This document shows, one piece after another, positions 17,573 to 25,980 of a stretch of DNA of 64,000 bases (positions are counted from its first letter, which is position 1; each line of letters starts with the position of its first letter). The position numbers and the translations under genes were made by a program. The notes below the pieces were generated by a model, which saw only the letters and a program-made list of their open reading frames with translations, was not told the DNA's origin and did no database searches. This stretch comes from Verrucomicrobiota bacterium (GTDB lineage Bacteria > Verrucomicrobiota > Verrucomicrobiia > Limisphaerales > J093), in assembly GCA_022710935.1 (NCBI GenBank), contig JAKLFY010000029.1:1-64000 (forward strand), in the 5' to 3' direction.

Positions 17573-18973
17573 CTATTCCTTGGCGTTCCAGCAGAAGGTG
17601 CAGAGTTGCTCCTGGGGCAGGCCGATCGACGCGACCATATCGTCGAGCTGCTGGTACTGGAGCGTCGTCAGGCCCAGCCGATGGCGGATCCGCTCGATCA
17701 TCGTGCGATGCTTGTCCGAGTTGGGATCGGCATACTCGGGTGGCGGCGCGCCGTCCTGTCCTTCCATCTCCTTGATGGCGCGGCGGCCGGCGAGGTCCAG
17801 TTCGGACTTCGAGCGCGAGAAATTGAGGAATTTGCATCCGAAGATCAGGGGCGGACAGGCTGGACGCATGTGCACCTCGCGGGCGCCGCAATCGAAGAGT
17901 CGACGGACCGTCTCGCGGAGTTGTGTGCCGCGGACGATCGAGTCTTCGCAGAAGAGCAGACGCTGCCCCTGGATGAGTTCCCGGATCGGAATGATCTTCA
18001 TGCGCGCCACCAGATCGCGCGTCAGTTGGTCCTGAGGCATGAAACTGCGCGACCACGTCGGCGTGTATTTCACGAAGGGGCGTCGGAACGGCACCCCGCG
18101 TTCCTGGGCGTATCCCATGGCGTGGGCGGTGCCGGAATCGGGAATGCCGGCCACGACGTCGACGGGTGTGGCGTCCCTGCGGGCCAAAGCGGCCCCGCTG
18201 CGATAGCGGGCGGCCTCGGTATTGATGCCCTGGTAGGTCGAGGCCGGGTAACCGTAGTAAACCCAGAAAAAGGCGCACATCTGGCAGCGGTGGCCGGGCA
18301 GCGAAAGCACCTCGACGCCCTCCGGGGTCATTCGGACAACCTCACCCGGCCCCAGGTCGCGCAGCGGTTCGTAACCCAGGTTCGGGAGCGCGCAACTCTC
18401 GATCGTGGCCGCATAGGCCCCCGGCTTCTGGCCGAGGATGATCGGGGTGCGCCCCAGTTTGTCGCGCGCCGCGTAAACGCCGCCGTCGGTCAAAAGCAGA
18501 ATGGAACAGGATCCAACGATGGCGTTTTGGGCGATCTGAATGCCCTCGGCGAATGTCGCGCCCTGGTTGATGAACAGTGCGACCAGCTCGGTCGGGTTGA
18601 CCTCGCCGCCGCTCATCTCGGAGAAATGGGCCGCGCGCAGCCCGTAGATCTGCCTGACCAGTTCGGCGGTATTGGCGATGCGCCCGACCGTCACGATGGC
18701 GTAGTTGCCCAGGTGCGAACCGATGATCAACGGCTGGTCTTCGGTGTCGCTGATCACGCCGATGCCGGTGCGGCCCTTGAGTTTCAGGACGTCCTGCTCG
18801 AATTTGGATCGGAACTGGGCGTTCGTTATATCGTGGATAAAGCGGGTGCAACCGCCGCCGTTGTGCACGGCCAGACCGCCACGCCGCGTGCCCAAATGCG
18901 AATGATAATCTGTCCCGTAGAAGAGATCATCCACGCAGTCCTGTCTTGAAACCACGCCAAAGAAACCACCCAT
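17573..18973 (-). CDS. Amidophosphoribosyltransferase-like protein lacking the catalytic Cys
   Basis: A 466-aa PurF homologue. PurF makes 5-phosphoribosylamine from PRPP and glutamine, the first step of purine synthesis. The N-terminal Ntn-hydrolase-like domain (DYHSHLGTRRGGLAV, IGSHLGNYAIVTVGRIAN) and the C-terminal PRTase domain are both present. The PRPP loop is LLFCEDSIVRGTQL, and cysteines placed like PurF iron-sulfur ligands occur in CQMCAFF, RPACPPLIFGCKFLN and LCTFCWN. The residue after the initiator Met, the glutaminase nucleophile Cys in true PurF, is Gly (MGGFFGVVS). Glutamine hydrolysis is therefore not expected. A similar GGFFG start is, to my memory, found in annotated Bacteroidetes homologues, so this may be a distinct subfamily. 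Confidence 0.85.
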   Translation of the reverse strand: MGGFFGVVSRQDCVDDLFYGTDYHSHLGTRRGGLAVHNGGGCTRFIHDITNAQFRSKFEQDVLKLKGRTGIGVISDTEDQPLIIGSHLGNYAIVTVGRIANTAELVRQIYGLRAAHFSEMSGGEVNPTELVALFINQGATFAEGIQIAQNAIVGSCSILLLTDGGVYAARDKLGRTPIILGQKPGAYAATIESCALPNLGYEPLRDLGPGEVVRMTPEGVEVLSLPGHRCQMCAFFWVYYGYPASTYQGINTEAARYRSGAALARRDATPVDVVAGIPDSGTAHAMGYAQERGVPFRRPFVKYTPTWSRSFMPQDQLTRDLVARMKIIPIRELIQGQRLLFCEDSIVRGTQLRETVRRLFDCGAREVHMRPACPPLIFGCKFLNFSRSKSELDLAGRRAIKEMEGQDGAPPPEYADPNSDKHRTMIERIRHRLGLTTLQYQQLDDMVASIGLPQEQLCTFCWNAKE

Positions 18974-19224
18974 AGGAATGTGCCCGTTCGTTGGTTTTGA
19001 ACGCCCGAAAGGTTAGCGAGCCTTTGCCTCAGACTCATGAAGCACCTCGGCAGATCGTTTGTGCCGGGCTTCAGCCATGGCAACCGACCGTCGACGCCTC
19101 GCTAAGCGGCGCCGCCACGCGGCGCAAAAGCTCGATCTGTCGACAACGAGTTTTATCGGCGAGGAATTCTAGAGGCCCGGCCCCGCCGATTCAAGAACGA
19201 TGAAAGAGAGACTCGTGGGCGGTG

Positions 19225-20040
19225 CGTCCGTGGGGCAGGGGGCAGGGAGCAGGGAGCAGGGGGGGGGCAAGGGGGAAGCGGGGGCAACGCTCAACGCTCA
19301 ACTTTCAACTTTCAACCATCAACTATCGACCATCAACCAATTGATGACTGTCACCGTCCCGGATTGAACCACAGAGACAGAGCACGCGGAGAGCACCGCA
19401 TCCAAAGAGCCACGGATGAAACACGGATGGCACGGATAAGCCCCGGAAGTTACGGATTGTTCTTCGCGGAGCGGGTCAGCGCCGACTTACGTCCACGGCT
19501 GCACCCCGTCCGTAGCCGCCGTCGTGAGACGGCGCTGGTCATCATCCTCCGCGGAGCGGGTCAGCGCGGACTTATCCCGCGGCGGCGGGACGGCTACGCG
19601 GCTTCCGTAGCCGCCGTCGTCAGACGGCGCTGATGATTGGGGCTGATGATTCTTCTTCCCGGAGCGGGTCAGCGCGGACTCATCCCGCTCTTGCCGGGCT
19701 GGAACAACAGCCAGGTCCCATTCATGATCCGCCCCGATTCATGAGGAACCTCTTCCCTTTGCGGTTCTTTGCGTCCTTCTGTTGAATTCGCTTCGATTTT
19801 GTCGTTTCCCGCGGTTCCCTCGCCCGTGATGATCATCTCTTTGGCTCTTAATCGTAATCGTAATCCATTCCCCTAACTTACTTTCACTGTGAATGGCGAC
19901 TGGGTCGAGATTACGATTACGAGTAGGATTACGATGACGATCAGGGACAGCGCTTCGTTTGGCTACTGACATACCGCCCACCGACGCACTGACGCACCGA
20001 CGCACTGACGCACCGACGCACTGCCCCCCCATCTCCGATC
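19225..20040. repeat. Composite intergenic repeat, copy 3
   Basis: The gene-free gap between the purF-like gene and the universal stress protein. It repeats the mosaic of copies 1 and 2. A ggagcag-type heptamer run lies near 19235-19262, and caacgct/caacttt heptamers at about 19284-19338. The accacagagac/agagccacggatgaa block is at about 19369-19440. The GC-rich palindromic block occurs twice (about 19455-19535 and 19540-19640). The facing arms AATCGTAATCGTAATC and GATTACGATTACGA are at about 19851-19935, and actgacgcaccgacgc octamers at about 19980-20025. Positions 19540-19655 match positions 2-112 almost base for base. 18974-19224 has no recognisable feature. Confidence 0.8.
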
Positions 20041-20055
20041 TCCCATCTCCGAACT

Positions 20056-20553
20056 TCAATCCGGCTTCAAGCCGGCGGTTCTCGCGTAGTCGAGGGGAAC
20101 GACCAGCACGGCACAATCGGCTTTGCGCACGATCTTCTCGGCCACGCTGCCGAAGAGCGCCTGGCCGACGCTGCGGTGATGGCCGTGCCGGCCCAGGACG
20201 ATGACGTCCACCTGCGCGGCCCGTGCGAACTCGAGAATGGTCGGGGCCTCGGAGCCGATGCGGAATTCCACCTTGCAGTCCTGGCCCGGCGGGATGCGGG
20301 CGAGGTAACTGGCCGCCACTTTGGCGTCGATGGCCCTTTTCGCCTCGTCGTCCACATTGTCGATTTCGGCGATATAGCTTTTCCAGAACTGGGCATCGGG
20401 CTCGTGGATGACGTGCAAGAGGTAGAGTGTCGATCCGGGCCGCCGGATGGCGGCGTCCAGAGCGAACTCGAAGGCGGCATCGGCGCTTTCGGAGAAGTCC
20501 GTGCAGAAGAGGATGCGCTTGTACGCGGACTCGGGCAGTGGTGAGGAGTGCAT
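20056..20553 (-). CDS. Universal stress protein (UspA family)
   Basis: A 165-aa cytoplasmic protein with a single Usp domain. It starts with KRILFCTDFSESADAAFEFAL and ends with the ATP-binding motif of the UspFG/MJ0577 type, LGRHGHHRSVGQALFGSVAEKIVRKADCAVLVVP. It starts 10 bp after the stop of the TRAP transporter gene dctM, so it is the last gene of a dctP-dctQ-dctM-usp operon. In Halomonas the UspA protein TeaD is encoded with and modulates the TRAP transporter TeaABC. A similar regulatory role here is an inference from position only. Confidence 0.92.
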   Translation of the reverse strand: MHSSPLPESAYKRILFCTDFSESADAAFEFALDAAIRRPGSTLYLLHVIHEPDAQFWKSYIAEIDNVDDEAKRAIDAKVAASYLARIPPGQDCKVEFRIGSEAPTILEFARAAQVDVIVLGRHGHHRSVGQALFGSVAEKIVRKADCAVLVVPLDYARTAGLKPD

Positions 20554-20563
20554 GGGGCCTATG

Positions 20564-21865
20564 TCACTGGGTGAGCGACGGCAGGTAGGTGGCGATCGAG
20601 GGGAAGATCACAAGCAGGATGGCGGCCAGCGCGAGCGCCCAGAGGAAGGGCAGGCTGCCCCGGAACACCTTTTCGAGCGGGACATCGCGGGCCATGCCGC
20701 TGACGACATAGACGCAGACGCCCACGGGCGGCGTGATGACGCCCATCATGGTGACGACAACAATCATCACGCCGAACCAGATGAGATCGTAGCCAAGGGC
20801 CTGAACGACCGGGTAGAGAATGGGGATGGTGAGAATGTCGAGCGCCAGGGCATCGAGGAAGCAGCCGCCGATGAAATAGAAGAGGATGATCAGGCCGATG
20901 ATGCACCAGCCGGGCAGGGGAAGCCCGGCCAGCCACGACGCCAGGTTGGCTGGCACCTGGGTGACGGCCAGGAACTTGCCGAAGATGATCGCGCCGGCCA
21001 CGATGACCATCACCATGCACGAGGTGCGGATGGTTTCGTTGAGGCATTGCAGCAGTTTGTGCCAGGTCAGCCTGCGCTTGAGAAGCGCGATGGCGAACGT
21101 GCCCGCCGCGCCGATGGCCGCGGCCTCCGTGGCGGTGAAGTAGCCGCGGAACATCCCGCCCATGACAAGCACGAAGAGCACCAGCGTCTCCCACACGCCC
21201 TTGAGGGCCACGATCTTCTCGCGCCAGGAGAATTGGGGGCCGGGCGGACCCAGGTTCGGGTCGCGTCGGCATTGGATGTAGATCACCCCGCAGAACAGCA
21301 GGCTGATCAGCAGGCCCGGAGCGACGCCGGCGATGAAGAGCTTGCCGATCGATTGCTCGGTCAGGATCGCATAGACGATGAACACGATGCTGGGGGGAAT
21401 GAGCATGCCGATGCCCCCGCCGGCCGCGACACACCCCGTCGCCAACTGGAGATCGTACTTGTAGCGGCGCATCTCGGGGAGTGCGACGGACGCGATGGTG
21501 GCGGAGGTGGCGGGCCCCGACCCGCAGATGGCGCCGAAGGCCGTGCAGGCGCCGACGGTCGACATGGCCAGGCCGCCGGGCAGGCGTCCCATCCAGTGAT
21601 AGGCGGCATCGAATAAACCGCGGCTGATGCCGGTGTGGAACGCCACCTGCCCCATCAGGATGAAGAGGGGGATGGTGGTGAGGCTGTAGTCCGAGAAGGT
21701 GGTGTAGAGGTCGATCGTCGCCATGCTGAAGGCCGCCTGCGGCGAGACCATGACGGCAAACCCGATCAGCCCCACAAAGGCCATGACAAAGCCGACGGGC
21801 ATGGACCCCGCCAGGAAGAGCAGGAGCAGGATGAAACCGATCAGGGCTCCCTCGGAAGGCGTCAT
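20564..21865 (-). CDS. dctM: TRAP transporter large permease (DctM)
   Basis: A 433-aa inner-membrane protein of the ion-transporter superfamily that carries out Na+-coupled substrate uptake with DctQ and the binding protein. About twelve hydrophobic helices are evident. Family motifs include PLFILMGQVAFHTG, FGAICGSGPATSATIASVALPEM, GGGIGMLIPPSIVFIVYAILTEQSIGKLF, GCFLDALALDILTIPILYPV and VGVITPPVGVCVYV. ATG 21865 starts a normal DctM N-terminus and overlaps the dctQ stop by ATGA; upstream in-frame codons belong to the dctQ region in another frame. Confidence 0.94.
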   Translation of the reverse strand: MTPSEGALIGFILLLLFLAGSMPVGFVMAFVGLIGFAVMVSPQAAFSMATIDLYTTFSDYSLTTIPLFILMGQVAFHTGISRGLFDAAYHWMGRLPGGLAMSTVGACTAFGAICGSGPATSATIASVALPEMRRYKYDLQLATGCVAAGGGIGMLIPPSIVFIVYAILTEQSIGKLFIAGVAPGLLISLLFCGVIYIQCRRDPNLGPPGPQFSWREKIVALKGVWETLVLFVLVMGGMFRGYFTATEAAAIGAAGTFAIALLKRRLTWHKLLQCLNETIRTSCMVMVIVAGAIIFGKFLAVTQVPANLASWLAGLPLPGWCIIGLIILFYFIGGCFLDALALDILTIPILYPVVQALGYDLIWFGVMIVVVTMMGVITPPVGVCVYVVSGMARDVPLEKVFRGSLPFLWALALAAILLVIFPSIATYLPSLTQ

Positions 21866-22389
21866 GGCTTGATCATCGGCTTGCCCGGGTGGGTGAGGTG
21901 ATAGAGTTTGATGAGCACCACCAACAGGCAGGACACGGCCAGAACGTACGGCAGCCAGAAGATTGGGAGTTCGAGTGTCATGCTCACCTCCCCCTTCGCG
22001 CGGATGGAATTGCCGTAGTCGAGACAGCCCCAGGCCAGCAGCCCGAACAGGGCCATCCCGGCCGACCGCATCAGCGCGTCCACAACGATGCGTCCGCGCC
22101 GGCCCAGCTTGTGGAAGAGGAATTCGATGGCCACATGGCCTTTGGTGGCCGTGGTGTAGGGCAGGGCGGCCGCCACGGTGATCGTGGCGGCGATCTTGAC
22201 AATGTCGTACGCGCCGGTCAGGGAGAGCCCGAGTTTGCGCAAGATGACGTCGGCGCTCGTGACCAGCATCATGACCATGAGGCCGGCCCCCGCCAGCCAG
22301 GCGAGCGCGTGGACCAACCCTCGCAGCGCGCGGTGGTAGAGGCCGATTGGAGCGCGCGGACCCTCCGGCAGGGCAGGGGATGGACTCAT
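21862..22389 (-). CDS. dctQ: TRAP transporter small permease (DctQ)
   Basis: A 175-aa protein with four hydrophobic helices and the DctQ features [12 protein letters not shown] and [13 protein letters not shown]. DctQ is the small membrane subunit that pairs with DctM. It overlaps the dctP stop codon at its start and the dctM start at its end by four bases each, showing tight translational coupling. Confidence 0.92.
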   Translation of the reverse strand: MSPSPALPEGPRAPIGLYHRALRGLVHALAWLAGAGLMVMMLVTSADVILRKLGLSLTGAYDIVKIAATITVAAALPYTTATKGHVAIEFLFHKLGRRGRIVVDALMRSAGMALFGLLAWGCLDYGNSIRAKGEVSMTLELPIFWLPYVLAVSCLLVVLIKLYHLTHPGKPMIKP

Positions 22390-23459
22390 TTGGCCGTGGC
22401 GGGCTTGGCGAGTTCAGCCTGGATGTCCGCGAGAAACTCTTCGCCAGGCAGGTTCCTGGCTTTGGCCTGCGCAACGAAGGTGTCGAGGACCGGTTTGACG
22501 GCTGTCTTCCAGGCCTGCTGTTCCGCCTCGGGCAGATCGATGAACTGGCGTTTGAGCTCGGTGACGAATTCGCGTCCGGCCTGGTCGGCCTGATCCCAGG
22601 CCTCGCCGTGTTTGGCGATCCAATCCCGGCTCACGTCGAGGAAGACCTGCTGGATGTCGGCGGGCAGGGCGGCCCATTTGTCCTTGTTCATGACGACGAA
22701 CATCGCGGTGGTGTACCCGACGGCCGTGGCGTCGATGACGTACTCGATCGTCTCTCCCTGTTTCCAGCCTTTGAGGGTTTCGATGGGGCAGAGGGTGGCG
22801 TCCACGACGCCTTTCGAGAGGGCCTCGTAGGTTTCCGGCTGGCTCATGGCGATCGGTGTCGCGCCCAGCGACTCGACGATCTTGGCGGACAATCCCGTGG
22901 CGCGGACCTTGAGCCCCTTGAGGTCGGCGAGCGATCGGACTGGCTTCTTGCTGGCGAGGATGCCGGGCCCGTGCGCGTGCACGTAGAGCGTTTTGACATC
23001 GGCCAGCTCGGCGGGCTGGTACTTCTGGATCATCGCGTTGGCGATGTGCGTGGCCGTCATGCCATCGGGATAGCCGACCGGCAGGTCAAGACCCTCGATG
23101 AGAGGGAACCGTCCGCGCGTGTAGGCGAAGCAGCTCATGCCGAGGTCGGAGATGCCCTTGGTGACGCCTTCGTAACACTGGTCGGCTTTGCTGAGCGAAC
23201 CGGCCGGGTAAACCGTGATCTGCACGCGCCCGCCGGTCCGTTTCTGGATTTCATTGGCCCAATTGGTGGCCGTGATGCACTGAACGTGCGTTGGCGGGAA
23301 GAAGATGCTGTACGAGAGCTTGATCACTTCCGCCGGTCTGGCGGGTGCGGCGGATTGGGCCTCTCCGCCCGGCTGGGTGTCGGTCGGTTTGCAGGCTGTC
23401 AGGCAGAGTCCGGCGAGCAACGCCGCGCCCGCCGCCACGATCCAGGGTTTCATGTTCAT
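22386..23459 (-). CDS. dctP: TRAP transporter substrate-binding lipoprotein (DctP)
   Basis: A 357-aa periplasmic solute-binding subunit. The N-terminus is a lipoprotein signal with lipobox LTAC (about residue 25), so the protein is membrane-anchored and not freely soluble. DctP family features are [14 protein letters not shown] near the start, [10 protein letters not shown], the carboxylate-binding segment [10 protein letters not shown] (Arg clamp) and the [17 protein letters not shown] block. The substrate is probably an organic acid, but its identity cannot be read from sequence. ATG 23459 (or 23453 two codons later) was chosen to place the signal peptide; the in-frame ATG at 23591 would add 44 unrelated residues overlapping a repeat. 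Confidence 0.92.
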   Translation of the reverse strand: MNMKPWIVAAGAALLAGLCLTACKPTDTQPGGEAQSAAPARPAEVIKLSYSIFFPPTHVQCITATNWANEIQKRTGGRVQITVYPAGSLSKADQCYEGVTKGISDLGMSCFAYTRGRFPLIEGLDLPVGYPDGMTATHIANAMIQKYQPAELADVKTLYVHAHGPGILASKKPVRSLADLKGLKVRATGLSAKIVESLGATPIAMSQPETYEALSKGVVDATLCPIETLKGWKQGETIEYVIDATAVGYTTAMFVVMNKDKWAALPADIQQVFLDVSRDWIAKHGEAWDQADQAGREFVTELKRQFIDLPEAEQQAWKTAVKPVLDTFVAQAKARNLPGEEFLADIQAELAKPATAK

Positions 23460-23589
23460 AGGACTGCGTTCAGGTTCTGGTTGCGTTTTAACGTTCCGGA
23501 GCAAGACACGGGTTTGGCACAGCCCGGCAGGAACGCTTTCGAGCCTTATAGGACAACGCTTCGCCGGGCACAACAATTCTTGAGCTCGC

Positions 23590-23717
23590 AAATCTGCATC
23601 CGTTGCAGGCCCGGTGCCCTCACCGGGCGACTGGACATGCGCCGCGTGGGGGCACGCGGCCTACAGCGGGAGTCTGCATCCGTTGCAGGCCCGGTGCCCT
23701 CACCGGGCGACTGGACA
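23590..23717. repeat. Hairpin repeat of the 80-bp family (about 1.5 copies)
   Basis: Carries GCCCGGTG-CCCT-CACCGGGC twice (about 23611 and 23691) flanking GCCGCGTG-GGGG-CACGCGGC, in the same order and 80-bp spacing as the large array at 25981. It lies between panE and dctP, and its right edge runs into the 3' end of panE. Confidence 0.9.
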
Positions 23718-24710
23718 TTGGCAACCTCCAGATTCACCGGTCTGGATCTCGCGTTTTTCGAGTTGCTCGAGCACCGCGCACAGGGCTTCGAGCCGCGGGA
23801 TCGGAATGCCGGTGGCCCGGGCCCGGCGGAGCGGTTCGATGAACAGGCTCTCGATTTCGAGCGGCGAGCCGCGCTCGAAATCGAGCAGGGTCGAGGCCCG
23901 GTAGGCGCCCATGCAGCGTGTGCGGGCGATCATGCGATCGGGGAGGTCGCCCGCAATGGGAAAGCCGGCCTGGCGTCCGGTGGCGACCAGTTCGTCCATG
24001 AGTTGGCGGGCCAGGGCGGTCCAGTGGGGATCGCGAAGAAGTTCGTCGGTTGCGAGCGTCGTCACTCGATCGAGCGTCTGCGGCAGGCGGCCTTCGAGGA
24101 CGTTCTCGATGCCGGCGATGCCGGCGACGCCCAGGCCGTTGAAAGGGATGTTCCAGACCAGTTTCTCCCAGTGGGCCTGGGCCAGGTCCGGTGTCAGGTC
24201 GCAAGGGATCCCGGCTCGAATGAGGCACTGGGCCACTGCGCGGGCGCCCTCGGTGGGGGCGTGACCGTATTGGCCCAGGACGATCTGGCCGTGGGCGGTA
24301 TGGCGGACGACGCCGGGCGCGATGCGGTTGAGGCAGACGAAGCAGAGGCCGCCCAGGACATGGTCGGGGCCGAAGAGGGCGGCCAGAGCCTCTTCGTTGC
24401 CCAGGCCGTTTTGAAGCGTCAGGATCCAGGATTGGGGGCCGGTCAGCGGGGGCAGCAGGCCGGGCAAGGCGTGGTTGGCGGTGGCCTTGAGCGCGACGAT
24501 GATGAGATCGCAAACGCCGATCTCGGCCGGTTGACGCGCCGGGTGCGGATAAGCCCGGAACTCGCCTTCGGGGCTGATGATCCGGACGCCTTCCTGGCGG
24601 ACGGCGTCATAGTCGGATCGCAACAGGAAGAAGACCGGGAGACCGGCCCGGCAGAGTTTGGCGCCGTAGAAGCTGCCGACCGCGCCGCAGCCGACGACCG
24701 CGACTTTCAT
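23700..24710 (-). CDS. panE: 2-Dehydropantoate 2-reductase family protein
   Basis: A 336-aa cytoplasmic NADPH-dependent reductase of the PanE/ApbA family, which makes pantoate for coenzyme A synthesis. The N-terminal Rossmann motif is KVAVVGCGAVGSFYGAKL. The family blocks KATANHALPGL, TLQNGLGNEE, HWEKLVWNIPFNGL (catalytic Lys) and GAYRASTLLDFERGSPLEIESLF (Glu/Ser substrate contacts) follow. ATG 24710 begins the Rossmann fold; the ATG at 24737 would add nine residues. The last residues (about GCQCPVAR) are encoded by the edge of a hairpin repeat, so the C-terminus seems to have been reset by the repeat. Many family members are not true PanE, so the exact substrate is likely but not certain. 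Confidence 0.85.
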   Translation of the reverse strand: MKVAVVGCGAVGSFYGAKLCRAGLPVFFLLRSDYDAVRQEGVRIISPEGEFRAYPHPARQPAEIGVCDLIIVALKATANHALPGLLPPLTGPQSWILTLQNGLGNEEALAALFGPDHVLGGLCFVCLNRIAPGVVRHTAHGQIVLGQYGHAPTEGARAVAQCLIRAGIPCDLTPDLAQAHWEKLVWNIPFNGLGVAGIAGIENVLEGRLPQTLDRVTTLATDELLRDPHWTALARQLMDELVATGRQAGFPIAGDLPDRMIARTRCMGAYRASTLLDFERGSPLEIESLFIEPLRRARATGIPIPRLEALCAVLEQLEKREIQTGESGGCQCPVAR

Positions 24711-24723
24711 GATGCGGGGCGAA

Positions 24724-24760
24724 ACAAAAACAGGCACCCCGAGTCGATCAGGGTGCCTGT
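24724..24760 (-). terminator. Rho-independent terminator of the HU gene
   Basis: Reading the minus strand, a perfect 10-bp stem ACAGGCACCC/GGGTGCCTGT with an 11-nt loop (24730-24760) is followed by TTTTTGT. It lies 15 bp after the stop codon of the HU-like gene and just upstream of panE. Confidence 0.9.
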
Positions 24761-24775
24761 GCGGGGAGAGAACGG

Positions 24776-25060
24776 TTACTTGCCGAGGATTGCATCCTTG
24801 GCGGCCTTGGCGACGCGGAACTTCACGACCTTCTTGGCCGGGATCTTGATTTCCTCGCCTGTGGCGGGGTTGCGTCCGACACGCGCCTTGCGGTTCACGA
24901 GCACGAGCTTGCCGATGCCCGGGAATGTGAAAGTGTTCTTAGCATTCTTGTATGCCAACTCACACAGCGTGGCCAGCACCTCGCCCGCCTGCTTCTTTGT
25001 GATGCCAACTTTGTCGGCGAGGGCGGAGGCAATTTGGGACTTCGTCAATGGTTTAGCCAT
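24776..25060 (-). CDS. HU/IHF-family DNA-binding protein
   Basis: A 94-aa histone-like nucleoid protein that bends DNA as a dimer. It has the typical N-terminal helix pair (TKSQIASALADKVGITKKQAGEVL), the FPGIGKLVLVNRKARVGRNPATGEEIKIPAKKVVKF arm and a short C-terminal helix ending KDAILGK. Length and motifs are standard for HU. A ribosome-binding-like aagagaa precedes the ATG, and a strong terminator follows. It is probably a single-gene transcript. Confidence 0.95.
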   Translation of the reverse strand: MAKPLTKSQIASALADKVGITKKQAGEVLATLCELAYKNAKNTFTFPGIGKLVLVNRKARVGRNPATGEEIKIPAKKVVKFRVAKAAKDAILGK

Positions 25061-25153
25061 AATTTCTCTTGTTTAATGGTTAGGTAAATTCACCGGTCGA
25101 CGCGGGTGGTTTTAGCAAGCTCCAGCAGTGGCGCAAGGAGAAAATCCAACGTT

Positions 25154-25870
25154 TCAGGCTACGGAGTCGCGGCGGATCAAGGCCGCCTGCCCGATGAGCA
25201 GCGCGACATCCGCGCAGGCGAGGCGGTCGGTGTTGAAGGTAAGATCGTAGTCCAGAGGATCATCGATGCTGGCCTGAAAATGCTCCTTCAGATAGCGCTG
25301 CCGGCCCCGATCCCCGCGCTCGATCAGCTCGGCGGCGGCCTTGCGATCCAGTTTGAGCCGGTCCTGGACCCGGGCGATCCGCTTCTCGATCGAGCCCACC
25401 AGGCGGACGTGAAGGACGTGCGGCAGCTTGGCCGTGACGATGTTGGCGCCGCGCCCGATCAGGATCACGTGGCCGAGTTCGCCCAGTTTCAGAATGGTCT
25501 CGATGGTCTGGTGGGCGAGCGTCCACGAGGGCGGATGCAAGCCGAGGATTTCCTGCATCATGTCCTGGACGGCCGAGACGCGGTCTTCGGGCATGAACTC
25601 CGCGAGCTTGCGCGGGAGATTGTGGTCTTCGAGCACCTTCTCGACCAGTTCCTTGTCGAACACCGTCCAGTGGCATCCCTCCGCGGGCGCGTGCTTTTCG
25701 AGGAACTGGGCCAGGTGTTCGGCCACCAGCCAGGCGCCGGAGCCGGCCAATCGCGAGATGGTCACGGCAAGCTTGCGGGGCTTGGCGGTCTCCGGAGCGT
25801 CTGTCGAGGGCGCGGAGATCTGGCAGTGAATGAAACTGCGGCATCGGTCCAGGTTGGCGGGCGGTCTCAT
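25154..25870 (-). CDS. Cytidylate kinase-like protein
   Basis: A 238-aa protein of the cytidylate-kinase-like P-loop family. The nucleotide-binding segment is AVTISRLAGSGAWLVAEHLAQFL, a relaxed form of the Walker A loop found in this family. GHVILIGRGANIVTAKLPHVLHVRLVGSIEKRIARV and DYDLTFNTDRL match its later motifs. Members are annotated as cytidylate kinase-like; the true substrate is not known and need not be CMP. The ATG has an aaagga ribosome-binding site. It diverges from the hydrogenase operon, with the 11-copy hairpin array in between. Confidence 0.85.
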   Translation of the reverse strand: MRPPANLDRCRSFIHCQISAPSTDAPETAKPRKLAVTISRLAGSGAWLVAEHLAQFLEKHAPAEGCHWTVFDKELVEKVLEDHNLPRKLAEFMPEDRVSAVQDMMQEILGLHPPSWTLAHQTIETILKLGELGHVILIGRGANIVTAKLPHVLHVRLVGSIEKRIARVQDRLKLDRKAAAELIERGDRGRQRYLKEHFQASIDDPLDYDLTFNTDRLACADVALLIGQAALIRRDSVA

Positions 25871-25980
25871 AACGGGTTCCTTTCAGCCACGGCTCAAGCA
25901 TATCGCCGTTCGCCTGTTTGCCCAAGCGTTTTTCAGGGCCGGGCGAGGCGGTGCATCGGGTTGTTGTCGGTGGGAATCGG

